The translations under genes and the position numbers were made by a program. From the NCBI GenBank assembly GCA_014218235.1, contig CM024758.1:104073698-104137697 (forward strand): 64,000 nucleotides of DNA. Direction: 5' to 3'. This document shows, one piece after another, positions 1 through 11,036 of this stretch; positions within the stretch are counted from its first letter, which is position 1; each line of letters begins with the position of its first letter. The stretch is from Colocasia esculenta. Lineage: Eukaryota > Streptophyta > Magnoliopsida > Alismatales > Araceae. The notes under the pieces were generated by a model that searched no databases, had not been told where the DNA came from, and was given only the letters and a program-made list of their open reading frames with translations.

Positions 1-1487
1 CACAGGTGCTGTGGCCCCACGCAAACTTAGGCGGTTGCCCCGGAACATTGAGTATCCTCCACGTCGGTTTCTCATCACACGGATCCAGGAGGTACAGCTG
101 GGATGGTGAATGGAGACCTGCAATGGAGCCACCAAAAATGATGATCCTCCCACAGGGCAAGCTCACGGCTACATGGTCCAATCGTGGAGGCGGCCCAACA
201 CCGGGCAGCCCACTGCATCCCACATGCCTCCACTGGGGAACGTCTTCTTCTAAATCAATGGTGTATGCATCGCACGACCTTAGCCTGAGCGACCCACTCT
301 TGGCCAGCCCACCAAACATCAAGATCTTACTCTTCTGGTAAACAGAGAGGGTGTGGCCCAACCTAGAGGGCGGCGTCCATGAGGTGGGAATCTCCCTCCA
401 TGTTGGCTTCTCCTTGTTGAGGTCCAGCAGGAAAGTGTCACTCAGGAGCACACCCGAATCTGTACATCCACCTGATATCACCAGCTTTGAACCATCAACC
501 GTGCACGAACTATGCCAAGATCTCGGCGACGGCGGAGCCTCCCCTGCAACTTCCTTCCAAGTTGGGTGCTGTGCATCCAAATCCAGCACAAATACATCAT
601 TGAGCAAACCCTGTCTCCCACAACCTCCAAACACCACAAGCAATGAGCCGGTTAGGCATGACAGGGTGTGGCCCCATCGTCCGGGAGGAGAGGAGGCAAC
701 TTTCACACGGCGCCACTCTGGATTAGCGGCCTCAAGATTCAGGACAAACGTATCATCCATGGGTTGCATGTTGATTCCCTCCCCTCCGAAGAGGACCAGA
801 CGATTCCCAACAGCGCATGCACTGAAATTGCAACGAGAAGGCTCTACTCTGCCCCCAACGGTAAGCTTCGTCCACGCAGCGGCCTCAAGTGTGGTCAACT
901 CTCTAGCTAGGCGCCCCCAACCCAATCTCTTGGTGCTCAATTCTAGTTTACCGGTCACTTCTTTTCCCCACGCGTTTTGGCAAACCATTTTCCTAAGATG
1001 CTCATTCTTTGTCACTTGCCGCATTCTGGCGCAGACGGATCCAATGGAAGCGACATCACGGGGCGACAAGCGTGACAAGATGTTATGTGCCAATACTTCA
1101 TCAGACAGCTGAAGAATCCCGCAGACGCTTGGTTGCTGGCTGACTTGGCTTTTGTCTGGCACAGGGGAGTCTCCATCCCAATGGCTGGCGCTGCTAATTT
1201 TCTGATACGGCGTCTTCTTGAAGACAGGATACGACAGACGGTTGAGGTCTATATTTACTTCAGAGAAGAGCTGAACACCAATAACATGGGTGACAAAACC
1301 ATCATCCCCATGAATCGGCATGAGCCTTATCCTGTTCACCAACGGGGTGCCATCCTTGCGGAAGTTCAGTAGCTCACCTTGGAACTCAATGCCTTCTTCA
1401 AGGCACCTGCGGATTTCTGAGACGACCACAGGATCCACCAAAGGGTGCCGCCTCTGGACCCGTGGATCTCGGAACTGTAAGAATCGA
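1..1487 (-). CDS. FKF1: FKF1 (ADAGIO3-type) blue-light receptor F-box protein, exon 2, cut by window edge
   Basis: Proteins of this family sense blue light through an N-terminal LOV domain and, as SCF ubiquitin-ligase subunits, target clock and flowering regulators such as CDF repressors. Read on the minus strand, exon 2 follows a TTGCAG acceptor and completes the photo-reactive cysteine codon of the LOV motif GRNCRFLQ. It then encodes the rest of LOV (RRHPLVDPVVVSEIRRC, ELLNFRKDGTPLVNR), an F-box (LSDEVLAHNILSRLSPRDVA) and a run of Kelch repeats (e.g. RWGHTLSCL, PRSWHSSCTVDG, FAWGHSTC). The wording of LOV (FRDPRVQRRHP, RADEVLG) fits FKF1/ADO3 rather than ZTL/LKP2. About 587 residues lie in the window; the family is about 610-630 long, so roughly 30-45 C-terminal codons lie beyond base 1. 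The frame was open in all parts I translated. Identification is firm; the paralogue name is inferred. Confidence 0.93.
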
Positions 1488-2946
1488 CTGCAACAAAGAA
1501 AGAGATGGCACACTGAGTGACTAGAAATCCGGGGTGGTGGTTTGCTCAAGCACGGAACTTGAAAAGAAATAATAATAGGTAAACCAATACAGCATATGCG
1601 CTGAGATAGACACAAGATCAAATTGCAACCTATCTACTGCTAACTTCCTACTCAGATAAGATAAGAAAAAAGAGGTCCAGTTTTTTTACCAGAATTTCGG
1701 TAAAATTCGGGACAGAGAGTACATATCTCAAGTGGAAATGGGTAACTTTACTCAACAGATGATAACTCAGAAAGACGATGAGAAAATTGATCGATTTAAG
1801 GATTTTAAATTTGTCTGGTGAGCATCACATCTGCAGCTGGACCACAGAGAAAGATACCCCGCTTCAAGAATATGCCACTTAAAGAAAAATAATAATTGGT
1901 GAACTAAAAGACTAGGCAAGCCACTGCAAACAAGTGGGTCTGGTGATTGTCAGCAACTTTTGAGGGTAAAACTCATGATAGAGAGAAACACGACAGGTTC
2001 CTGACAAATAAATGCATTTAGTAGGTAGAGAAGCAAAACCACATAATCCTATGATGAAGGTCACAAAAGGTATTCCATTTTTTGCATAAACAAGGGTTGA
2101 TTACTTCATTAAAGTTGCGAACAATTACAGTTCCTCGAGGTATTGATGGTTACGGAGTACAAATTGCAAAAAAAAGTTGGAAATTTAAGAAGCAGCACCT
2201 CGAAAGGATTTCCGTATCTGACACCGCCAGCTACTAAAATTGGGGTTAGCGACTAAAGTATACGCAAAATTCCATAGCAATCACAGTTAGCCGTCGTCTT
2301 TATCTAACCGGAAAGCTTTAACAAAATGTCTTAAGACAACAGATCCCCGGTGCCAGACAAGTCGAATGCAAACCAGGAACAGGAAACAGCAAAGCAATGG
2401 AATCGCATCATCAGCGGTAACAATGATAATGATAATCATAAGGATAAAAATAATAGAAATCCACATGGCGTACATAATGACCTCGCATGTCATCTGGAAG
2501 AGCATTGTAGCACTCAAAACTGAGGCAGAACTCCGCTTTAAACAGCAAAACCGATTCCCAGAAACCTCATTCGTTAAATTGCGGGGTAGAAGATCCTAAT
2601 CAGAACATCAGAACCAAAAAGTCCATATGAGCTAAGTAAGCGCTAGAACCACGATTGACGAGAGCCCGCTTTAGCTGGATTTCTTAGGATCATGAACAAA
2701 CGATTCACAGAAGATGACTGGACGAAGCAAGATATCTCGGCAACCAGAAATGAGATTTCAAAAACAAGTCTGAACAAAGAGATAAAGCATTCAACGGAGG
2801 ACACCCGAGTGAAACTGGCAAAGAAGAAAGAACACAGCAGACCAGCAAGCAATTTACGAACAGAGATTGCGAGAGCGCGCGGTCAGAGCTCCCGGGCCCT
2901 CGCCCCTTCCACTCGGCCGGCCCGTCAGGCTGCTTAGCTTACTCAC
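1488..2946 (-). other. FKF1 intron 1
   Basis: A 1459-bp AT-rich intron with a GTGAGT donor and a pyrimidine-rich TTTCTTTGTTGCAG acceptor on the minus strand. It splits the LOV cysteine codon. Short open frames inside it have no recognisable content. Confidence 0.9.
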
Positions 2947-3221
2947 CAGTTCCTGCCGAGCACCTCGTCAGCGCGGTAGCCGGTGCAGATCTCGAAGACG
3001 GTGTTGACGTAGATGATGGGAAAATCGGGCTCCAGCGCGTCCGACACCACGAACGACGTCGGGATCACCGGGTAGTAGAACAGCCTCGGCATCTCCTCCC
3101 CCCCGCCCCCTCCCCCGCCGTCCTCCTCATCGTCGCCCCGCCTCCATCGCCGGCGCTCCGCCCCGTCGGCGGAGCACTTCAGCCGCTTCCCCGCTGCCCG
3201 CTTCTCTTCCTCCGCCCCCAT
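2947..3221 (-). CDS. FKF1: FKF1 exon 1 (start codon and N-terminal half of LOV domain)
   Basis: The ATG lies at 3221-3219 on the minus strand. The exon gives 91 codons plus two bases (TG) that join the T at 1487 to make Cys92, the flavin-adduct cysteine of the LOV domain. The N-terminus is charged and low-complexity (MGAEEEKRAAGKRLK, then acidic and Gly runs), followed by the LOV start (FYYPVIPTSFVVSDALEPDF, IIYVNTVFEICTGYRADEV). The donor is GTGAGT right after the exon. Base composition is much more GC-rich than the rest of the gene, a 5' gradient common in grasses and other monocots. Reading through the donor would change Cys92 to Trp and stop at once, which supports the splice. Confidence 0.93.
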
Positions 3222-3241
3222 CTCTCTCTCTCTCTCTCTCT
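3222..3241 (-). repeat. (GA)n tract directly before the FKF1 start codon
   Basis: The plus strand reads about ten CT units ending at the FKF1 ATG, so the mRNA leader carries a GA repeat touching the start codon. GA/CT tracts are common in plant 5' leaders and can bind BBR/BPC GAGA factors. It is also a likely length-variable microsatellite. Confidence 0.85.
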
Positions 3242-3960
3242 AAGTTTGCTCGCTCGCGCCTTCGTTTGGAATGTGGGACGATGACCAGTTCAATAAGTGG
3301 GGCAACTTGTGGAAGCGATAAATAAAATGTCCCCAACCTTGGAGTTAATTTCGTAATGCCCTTCCAACCTGTGAGTGCACAGAGGATGGCATTTTTTGTA
3401 ATATATCCTGATAACAGGGGTTGAAATTGAGAGTTTGACACGTAATGAACGTTAGGCGGTTGGCAGAAATATCTTCTTCGAGCACCGGCGCGATATTTTT
3501 GCCGGATATGGAAGGAGAAAGAGATCCCCCGAAACGAAGTGCCTGTGCCCTCCGTGCGACAACCAATAGAGATATCCCGCGTGGCGGACTAGCACTAACC
3601 TCCTGAACGTTGTAGATCGTGGGGCTTTTCTGATTGGAGAAACGCACGCCGACAGAAATGCTGTAGGGACAGCGGCCAGTTCAAACTATCTGAAATATCT
3701 CGTGGCGGGGCCACAGGACGGGTGCGTACGCTTCGGCACGTACCGGAGCTGGGTGCCGGAGAGCGGGAATGGTCAGAGAGGTGCGCGACAAGTGGGCGCG
3801 GGAGACCACGTAAGCGGTTTTGCCCTTCCCGGATGGGCTTCCTGGTGCGCGGGGGAGAGAAAATCTCCGTTGGGGGACGCGTGGGGCCCACATTGGCGTG
3901 CTTGTAGCTTTCACCACACGTTCAGATATTTTCCCGGTGCCAACCTAGCTGCGCACTTCG
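3242..3960 (-). promoter_or_regulatory. FKF1 upstream region with evening-element sites
   Basis: No gene is seen here. On the minus strand an exact evening element AAAATATCT lies at 3924-3932, about 700 bp upstream of the ATG. Near matches are AAAATATCG at 3491-3499 (minus) and GAAATATCT at 3466-3474 and 3692-3700 (plus). An AT-rich TATTTAT stretch at about 3318-3325 could be a TATA box, but this is weak. Evening elements drive clock-gated afternoon or evening expression, which is the known timing of FKF1. The sites are seen; their activity is inferred. Confidence 0.5.
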
Positions 3961-4333
3961 GTTCGGGTTCGGCCACTACCATCTCCTACGGAACGGACAC
4001 AGAAAAGATGTTTCGGATCCGTACTCGTGCTTTCACCCCCCGGAACATACTTAATTTACTTGTACCTTTTGTTGAGATAGTGACATAATTTGGGTTTTTC
4101 TTTTATTCGAATAGATATGTTATATTGGTTACGGTCCATCGTATTATGCGAATCGATCATGGCTTATTCTCTGTGACACTACTGTACTATGTCACGGTAG
4201 GAAAGAGGTTAATTTGATTTTTTATTTATTTTATGAATTGATTAATATTTAAAATAAGTAAATTTAAAAAAATAAGTAAATTATAAAAATATCACATACT
4301 GAGGTTGAAAAATATAAGTCATCGTATTTCGAG
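3961..4333. other. AT-rich intergenic DNA
   Basis: No gene or recognisable element. The stretch ends in AT-rich sequence leading into the duplication described next. Confidence 0.4.
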
Positions 4334-5160
4334 ACGACTTTGATTGTGTGTGCTGCAATAGGAGGATATCCAGTTTTAAAATAAAGTCAAATCTGAAGTC
4401 ATCATAATTATTAAAAATATATTGATTCTAAAAATATAAATATTTAAAATTATTAATGCTTAGATATTGAGAATAAAAAACTTAATATTTTTTAGATAAT
4501 TTTATTTGATAAAAAAATTAATTTAAAAAATTAAAATAAAATTATCATAATTTGTATCATCATTTAATTAGGTTATGTTTAAAATTTCATCTCAATTAGA
4601 CATCATTTAGACCCTTTAAATATGTCGGATGTGGGAAAGGAAAAAAAAAGAGGGGGAACTAACCGTGGCATGGTACTGGTCGGCCATACTGCCATAGTAC
4701 GCGACGGTATGGATCGGCCGTGCCGCCATGATATGCGGCGGCACAACCAATCTTAATTCCAACACGACTTTGATTGTGTATACTTCGATAAGATGTTATT
4801 TAATTTTAAAAATAAAGTCAAATATGAAGTTATCATAATTATCAAAGAAATATATTAATTTTAAAAGTATAAATATAAAAAATTATTGATGTATAGATAT
4901 TGAGATTAAGTCGACTTAATAATTTTTAGAGTAAATTTTATTGAATAAAAAATTAAACTAAAATTGTCCTAGTTTGTATCATATCTTAATTAGTTTATAT
5001 TTAGAATTTCATCTCAATTAAACATTATTTAGACCCCTTAAATATATAAGATCTGAGAAAAAATAATAAAAATAAAAGAGATGGAAGAACCGACCGTGCT
5101 GTGATTCACAAGAGCCATGGTACGGTACTACACGACCTACCGTGATGTTGGTGCTAGCTA
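4334..5160. repeat. Diverged tandem duplication, about 430-bp unit
   Basis: Two copies start with CGACTTTGATTGTGT at about 4335 and 4765 and stay alignable through an AT-rich body (motifs AAATAAAGTCAAAT, TAGATATTGAGA, TTTCATCTCAATTA) to an ATTTAGACCC block. Each copy is then followed by a GC-richer tail with GGTA/TACC words. The copies differ by many substitutions and small indels, so the duplication is old. No coding content. Confidence 0.65.
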
Positions 5161-5744
5161 GTGCAAGAACGCCCAATCAAAAAACAAGTATAAGAATAAC
5201 TTGAGATGTCCTACATCACTTGGTGCAGCACAAATAGTCACCCATGAGCTAAAATTGGAAGGATATTTTTATTCATTTTAGAGGAATATGTATGTAATTA
5301 TAATGATTTTTTAATATTTCATAATAGATACATCTGAAATATGTACATGAAAGTATAATACAAAAGATTAATGCTTTGTGCCTCTATAGATGAGTATTAG
5401 ATGTTGCATCTATCTTCACGAGAAAAAAAGACTATGTACACAGACCCCCACGCAAGTTCAAAAATCTCACCAAGCATTTCTATATAATAAATAATTGAGA
5501 AAATTAATTAGAGGTCTTTGTCAGAGGGTTGACTTATTTTAAAGTCCCTGTTATTAGAAGATCAAAAGTCATATAGTCTTTTCTTTTTTGTGTTGTTTAA
5601 TTTCTAGTCCATACTTTTAGTTTCTCAGTATTTATGAGTCTTGGGAGACGAGCCGTCCTTTTAGCATCAAGTTTTTCCTATTTTACCCTTTCTTCTTCTG
5701 GTCTTTCCCTACGTAGACTTACATTCATTACAATTAGTGTACAT
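5161..5744. other. AT-rich spacer
   Basis: Nothing recognisable: no long open frame, no terminal repeats, no RNA gene. Confidence 0.4.
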
Positions 5745-6050
5745 ATCATTTACAGTAAGCTTTGATATCACTTACAGTAAGTCTATATATCACTTGCAGT
5801 AAGTCTTCATATCACTTACAGTAGGTCTTCATATCTCTTATAATAAGCTTTTGATATCACTTAGAGTAAGTCTTCATTTCACTCATAGTAAGCCTTTGAT
5901 ATCACTTACAGTAAGTCTTCATATCGCTTACAATAAGTCTTTGATATCACTTATAGTAAGCCTTTGACATCACTTACAGTAAGTCTATATATATTTACAG
6001 TAAGCCTTCATATCACTTACAGTAAATCTTGGTATCAGTTATAGCCTACA
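5745..6050. repeat. Minisatellite, about 23-bp unit, about 13-14 copies
   Basis: Degenerate tandem copies of a unit close to ATATCACTTACAGTAAGTC followed by TTCA or TTGA. Copies vary at a few sites (ACAGTAAG, ATAGTAAG, ACAATAAG). The array stops next to the tRNA-like unit at 6089-6161. Confidence 0.8.
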
Positions 6051-6088
6051 ACTATAAGCTTTTAGAAAACAAAAAAATCTATTTATTT

Positions 6089-6161
6089 GTAAGTACTAGG
6101 ATTCGAACCTAGGTCTCCACAAACTCAATATGAGATACCCTTACCACTAAGCTACAACTAC
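6089..6161 (-). ncRNA. tRNA-like pol III unit (tRNA-derived SINE head or pseudo-tRNA)
   Basis: On the minus strand the 73-bp segment has a perfect A box TAGCTTAGTGG (6144-6154) and a perfect B box GGTTCGAATCC (6099-6109). The T arm forms a 5-bp stem (CTAGG/CCTAG), and the acceptor ends pair at about six of seven positions counting G-T pairs. The anticodon stem does not form in register, so it is not a normal tRNA gene. A run of seven T, a pol III stop, lies at 6071-6077. A SINE head is the likely reading; a decayed tRNA is the alternative. Confidence 0.6.
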
Positions 6162-6184
6162 ACTTCTGTTATAATATAACATCT

Positions 6185-6600
6185 ATTATATTTCACTAAG
6201 TATTGATATCACTTACAACAAACATACACATCACTTATAGTATATGTTAAACTCAATTACAGTAAATATTATTCTCTATTACAATATATGTTTATTCTCT
6301 ATTATAGCATATGTTAAGCCTCGTTACAGTAAATATTATTTCCTATTATAGTATACATTAAGTTCTGTTACAGTAAACATTATCTATTATAGTATACATT
6401 AAGTTCTGTTACAGTAAATATTATCATATATTATAGTAAACGTAAGTCTATATTACAATATATGTTTATTTTATATTACAACCTATGTTAAGTCTCATTA
6501 CAGTAAATATCATTATCTATTACAATATACATTAAGCTCTGTTACAAAATATATAGGTTAATGTATATTGTAACAGAATTTAATGTACATTAATCTACAT
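6185..6600. repeat. Second degenerate array with ACAGTAAATATTAT and TATAGTATACATTA words
   Basis: Loosely repeated AT-rich units of about 30-40 bp that share the ACAGTAA core with the minisatellite on the other side of the tRNA-like unit. Possibly one array split by the tRNA-like insertion. No genes. Confidence 0.6.
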
Positions 6601-6609
6601 TAATAACAC

Positions 6610-7658
6610 TGTAACACCTTCCTCCGACTACACACACACACATACATATCACATAACTCTAGATCGGAAGAGGGGTTACGCTGACAAATTTCGTTATGGG
6701 CAGACAAATCCGTGTAATGCACAAGACCGACAAACCATTCCACAAAGGCATCTTTGAAAGTACTATACATTAACAGAGTAACTAGGTATTATTACCCATT
6801 AATTACATAAAGTCAAGCTTTCTCTCTTTAGGCTCTTAACAATACAACAAAATCTCTAAAAAACTACTAAAACTATGCTACTCTTCTTCATGTCTTCTTC
6901 ATCAGCAGCGGAATTATGAATCATCTGTAGCCGAGATTGCACTCACCTTCAATCTGAAGGGAGGGGGGGGGGGGTGTGGAGGAAACAAAGGCATGAGCCG
7001 GAGGACTCAGTAGGTGAAAGTAAGTATATATGGATCAAAAACATGTTTGCTCACGAACTTCATACTTAACATAAACATATAGCTCAATTTGATTTCATAA
7101 CGAGCTTAAACGAATTTCAGAACAAGAGTCATATATGTCTTTCAAAATTCAAATCATAACTTGATTTCGAAACGAATTCGACAGGCATCATACTGCTCTC
7201 AAGAGGTTACTAAATAACGTAAATACATCCTCAGTGCCTAGGCGATTTCAGCACCTTGGATCTTGTTCATTGCGCAAGAACGGGGTTTATTACCCACCAT
7301 CATAAGTCCATTGACTTGGATTTACCTACAAATTGTCGCCCACAGCTGATCACAAGTGACTGGTGCTACCACAAGTGATTCTAAACCCTCTTTAAAGAGA
7401 GCACTGTCTTCAGATCACAAGTTATATTTCATGAGCACAATAGGGATAGAAATTCAAAAGATATTTTATTGAATGAGTAATCAAATCATCTTGGTCATAG
7501 AGTAGTTTAAAATCCAAGGAAATGAGGTAAACAACTCATAGGGTCAATAGTATAGTGAAACAACAGGAGATTGCACAAGGAATGATGCTGGAAAACTGAA
7601 GAAAACAGCATGTGTCGACAGCTAGGAAGTGACCGTCGATAAGCGCAAGCTTCCAAAA
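6610..7658 (-). mobile_element. Element E LTR, left piece
   Basis: A Gypsy-style LTR on the minus strand whose end reads TGTAAC here (plus strand); the matching GTTACA is at 63654. The LTR is broken by S and A and continues at 20763-21090 and 62287-63654, giving about 2.7 kb in total. Includes a run of 12 G at 6963-6974 and one paired GTCGAC motif near the S junction (7614 and 7635). The target-site copy would be AACAC at 6605-6609; its partner is outside the window. No pol of E is in the window. Confidence 0.65.
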
Positions 7659-8988
7659 TGTTGGGTTCACATTCTAAATAATAAATACAACATGTTTTTG
7701 ATGATGAACAATGTAAACAAATGTGAACAATGTGAATTGAGTTTAATGCATGAGATCTTCATACTAATGACTTGTCACAATAACTTGGTACAATGCTTGA
7801 TTATATATGTTCATAATATCTCACTAACTATGTTTACTAATGTAGGAGATATACTATGCAAGACATGTGCCAACAACAAGTATGAAAGATCAAGAAAAGT
7901 CAAAAGACAGTATACCTGTCGACAACCATCAAGACCCTGTCGATAGATACCAATAGTCAGCAACATACATGTTATGGAAAACAAGCCCTGTCGACAGCAA
8001 CAAAGCCTCCTGTCGACAGAAGCATACAGTCAGAAAATCACAGTTCTGGAAAACAAGCCCTGTCGACAGCAACAAAGCCTCCTGTCGACATATGCATATA
8101 GTCAGAAGCCAGTGTTCTGAAAGAACAAGTTCTTGTCGACAGCAGGTGTATGACCTGTCGACAGACGTACAAAATCTTCAGAAATGGAAAGTTTCAAAGT
8201 TACTAAACTTGGTGTTTCCTACTACCACGTCTCTCTATATGTAAACACCACTATATAAGCAACTTTCTGAAGTTAATCACGTACACAAGCAGCCTCCAAG
8301 CAAGAACCCTAAAGAGTTCTCAAGAGAAGTCTTGCTCTGCTGCTCTGCTTCAACCTACCGCCCAGAACTAAGAAGAAAGTCTTCCCAGCGGAGGTGAAGC
8401 CTGAACGTCGTGGATTCAAGTGTCTCCATCAACTTGTGATCATCAAGATGAAGCTTGAAGTCCAGCCAGACGCTTACCAGAAGAGTTTACAAATTTGGAT
8501 TTGTTCTTCAACTCTCAAACTCTTCTCTGTTTCTACTTTTTCATATCTGTGTGTGTGTTGTGTTTCAAGCAGTCCTTGTGCTTGATATACGTGTGTGGGT
8601 GTTGATCTGATCGTGGTTGCACATCAGATAACACGTGTGTGTGTGAGTTGTAGTTGTCAAACTAGCTCATAAGCAGATTGTTCTGCGTGTGTGTGTGGCC
8701 CGTGGATGTAGGATACACGAGTTGTGTACTCCGAACCACGTAAATCTGCGTGTCTTGTGGTTTGAACGCTTTTACGCTAGATGTTTGGTAGGCACGGCGT
8801 CTATACACACGTATTGTAGTTTGCTATCTATCTGTCATCAAGTCACACACATCCACACATAGCTTAGAGTTTAATATTGTTTTGATAATCTGTGTTTAAA
8901 GAAAAGAAGGTGATAAACATTTTTAATCGGCAGTAATCTATTCAACCCCCCTTCTAGATTACCATATAGGGAATTCCGCAACCCTTCA
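7659..8988 (+). repeat. S 5' LTR
   Basis: Starts TGTTGGGTTC and ends CCCTTCA. Four paired GTCGAC palindromes occur at 7918/7939, 7990/8012, 8062/8084 and 8135/8157 (start-to-start 21, 22, 22, 22 bp). A TATATAA box follows at 8252-8258, so the pairs lie in U3. The rest has TG-rich low-complexity stretches. Confidence 0.93.
8252..8258 (+). promoter_or_regulatory. TATA box of S 5' LTR
   Basis: TATATAA about 95 bp after the last GTCGAC motif and conserved in the 3' LTR; the likely start of element transcription is about 30 bp further on. Confidence 0.6.
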
Positions 8989-8989
8989 A

Positions 8990-9002
8990 TTGGTATCAGA
9001 GC
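8990..9002 (+). other. S primer binding site (tRNA-iMet)
   Basis: TTGGTATCAGAGC one base after the LTR, the usual plant Copia primer site complementary to the 3' end of initiator Met-tRNA. Confidence 0.9.
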
Positions 9003-9062
9003 CGAGTTTCTCCGACTTACTGTTTACTTATTTGATCTTACGATCAGGAGATTCACAGTCTA

Positions 9063-10930
9063 ATGGAGTCTAACAAGGGGTATATGGCCGAGGGACACTC
9101 AGTGACCAGGCCACCCTTCATTGATGGCATTGACTATCCGTATTGGAAAAATCAGATGCAGGTGTTTCTACGAGCGCAAAATTTGAACTATGGAAAATAG
9201 TTAGAAAAGGAGCATACGAATTGCCTCAGGACGAGGATACCTGAACTAAGGACCAGATCGCCAAGGGACACTCAACTGGAGCACCCTCAACATGATGCAG
9301 TGCGTAGTCCACCCAAAGGAGTACTCAAGAGTCTCCACATGCACCTCAGCAAAGGAGATGTGGGACAAGCTTGAGCTGATCTATGAAGGTACGTCTGAGG
9401 TAAGAGAATCAAAGGTAAGCATGTTGGTTTCAGAATATGAAATGTTCAAAATGAATAATGATGAAACCATCTCTGACATGTTTTCTAGATTCATGATAAT
9501 TATAAATGGATTGAAAGGTCTTAAAAAGGAATACTCAGAGAGTGACTTTGTGAGGAAGATACTTCGGTCTCTTCCATCCTCATGGAACACCAAAGCCACT
9601 GTCATTGAGGATTCCAAAGACCTCTCAAAAATGAAAGTAGATGAATTGATTGGTTCTCTGATGACTTATGAACTGAATGTCAAAAGAAAGGAAACCGAAG
9701 AAAATCCTAGGAAGTCACTTGCTTTGAAGGCTTCCAGGAAGAGTTCTTCTGCTTCCAAAAAGGAGATAATTCAGGAAAGTGATGTGACTGAATCGTCTAG
9801 TGAGAGTGAAAATGACGAAATGGCTATGCTTACTAGACAATTCAAAAAATTCCTGAAATACAAGAGGAGAGGTACAAGTAAATCTAAACCTTTCCAAAAG
9901 AAAGACTTTGCTAATAAATTTGATACTAACAAAAAGTCTGAGATTGTCTGTTATGAGTGCAAGAAGCAAGGGCACATGAGAGGAGAGTGCCCCGAGCTCA
10001 AAAAGAAGCTGAAGAAGGACAAATTCACTTTCAAGAAGGCCAAGGCAATGGTGGCCACTTGGAGTTATGAAGATGAAGACGAGAACGGTCAAGCTACCTC
10101 CGGAGATGACGAAGTCCACTGTCTCATGGCAAGAAGTGATGACTCAAATGAGGTAAATTCTTCCTTTGAAAGCTATTCAGTTGATGAATGTGAAGAAGCT
10201 TATACTGTCTTATTTGAAAAGTTCTGTGAATTTAAGTCTGAAAACACTCAAGAAGAAAATCACTTCCCTTGTTTATGAAACTAGCAATAATGAAGAAATT
10301 GAATCCTTGAATAAGGTGATTGAAATGATGAAGCTTGATGAACAAACACACAGTGAAGAAATGGATAGCATGAAACTTAAACTTCAAGAAGTTCAAAAGG
10401 AAAGAGATGATCTAATGAACTCTCTTGAAAATCTTCAAAGTGAGCATGAAAAGCTAAAGGAGAAATTAGAAAAAGCTGAAAAAGACATAAAAGGTAAGTC
10501 TAAAGATTTATCTAGTTTTGTCAAAAGTAAACAAAATCTGGATGCAATTTTAGGTTCAAATGTTTTTGTTGCAAGACATAGGATTGGGTTTCAAAAAGCA
10601 AGGCCAAAGGAAATTGGCACAAATCTGTTAACAGATTTCATTGATTCCAGCCCAAGTTCAAGTAAACAAACCCCTTTAAAGAATAAGAAAAATCCTTCAA
10701 AGGGTAAGAAACAAGAACCTAAAATGATCAAGTTTGTTCCTAGTCAATCTAAGGAATTTACAACAAGCCCAAGACAGGACAAACAACAATCTACTAAAGC
10801 TAAACTAACAAGGCAACAAAAGGGTAAAATGCCTATGCATGCTCCTAAAAAGGTAAAGCCCACTGTTGTTCAAAAATCATCATCATGCAAAATATGTAAA
10901 AAGGTTGGGCACAATGAAAAACAATGCTAG
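9063..10930 (+). pseudogene. S gag, broken
   Basis: Starts at ATG 9063 (MESNKGYMAEG) and shows the Copia Gag fold words FIDGIDYPYWKNQM, TCTSAKEMWDKLELIYEG and MFSRFMIIINGLKGL. A CCHC zinc knuckle CYECKKQGHMRGEC lies near 9949-9990, and a second knuckle CKICKKVGHNEKQC ends the frame near 10927. A Lys/Glu-rich coiled stretch lies between them. Frameshifts occur near 9190, 9240-9290 and 10260, with an in-frame TGA near 9241, so no full-length Gag can be made. Gag coats genomic RNA and builds the particle. Confidence 0.88.
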
Positions 10931-11036
10931 AATAGCCCAAACCAAATGAAAATCAAACAAGTTTGGATTCCTAAGCACTTGTTATTTGGCATGAATGATA
11001 CAACGGGACCCAAAGTAATTTGGGTACCAAAACCTC

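Noticed and set aside
351..1112. A 253-codon plus-strand open frame
   Set aside because: It is the antisense shadow of the FKF1 Kelch exon; its protein has no recognisable content.
3595..4088. Several short frames on both strands upstream of FKF1
   Set aside because: No codon bias or motif; GC-rich promoter-side sequence gives chance frames.
6089..6161. Functional tRNA gene
   Set aside because: The anticodon stem does not form in register and the D stem has a mismatch; kept only as a tRNA-like unit.
7914..8165. Regular repeats with different spacers, superficially like a CRISPR array
   Set aside because: Eukaryotic LTR context, repeats of 6-10 bp and spacers of 14-16 bp; no cas genes. It is a U3 motif array.
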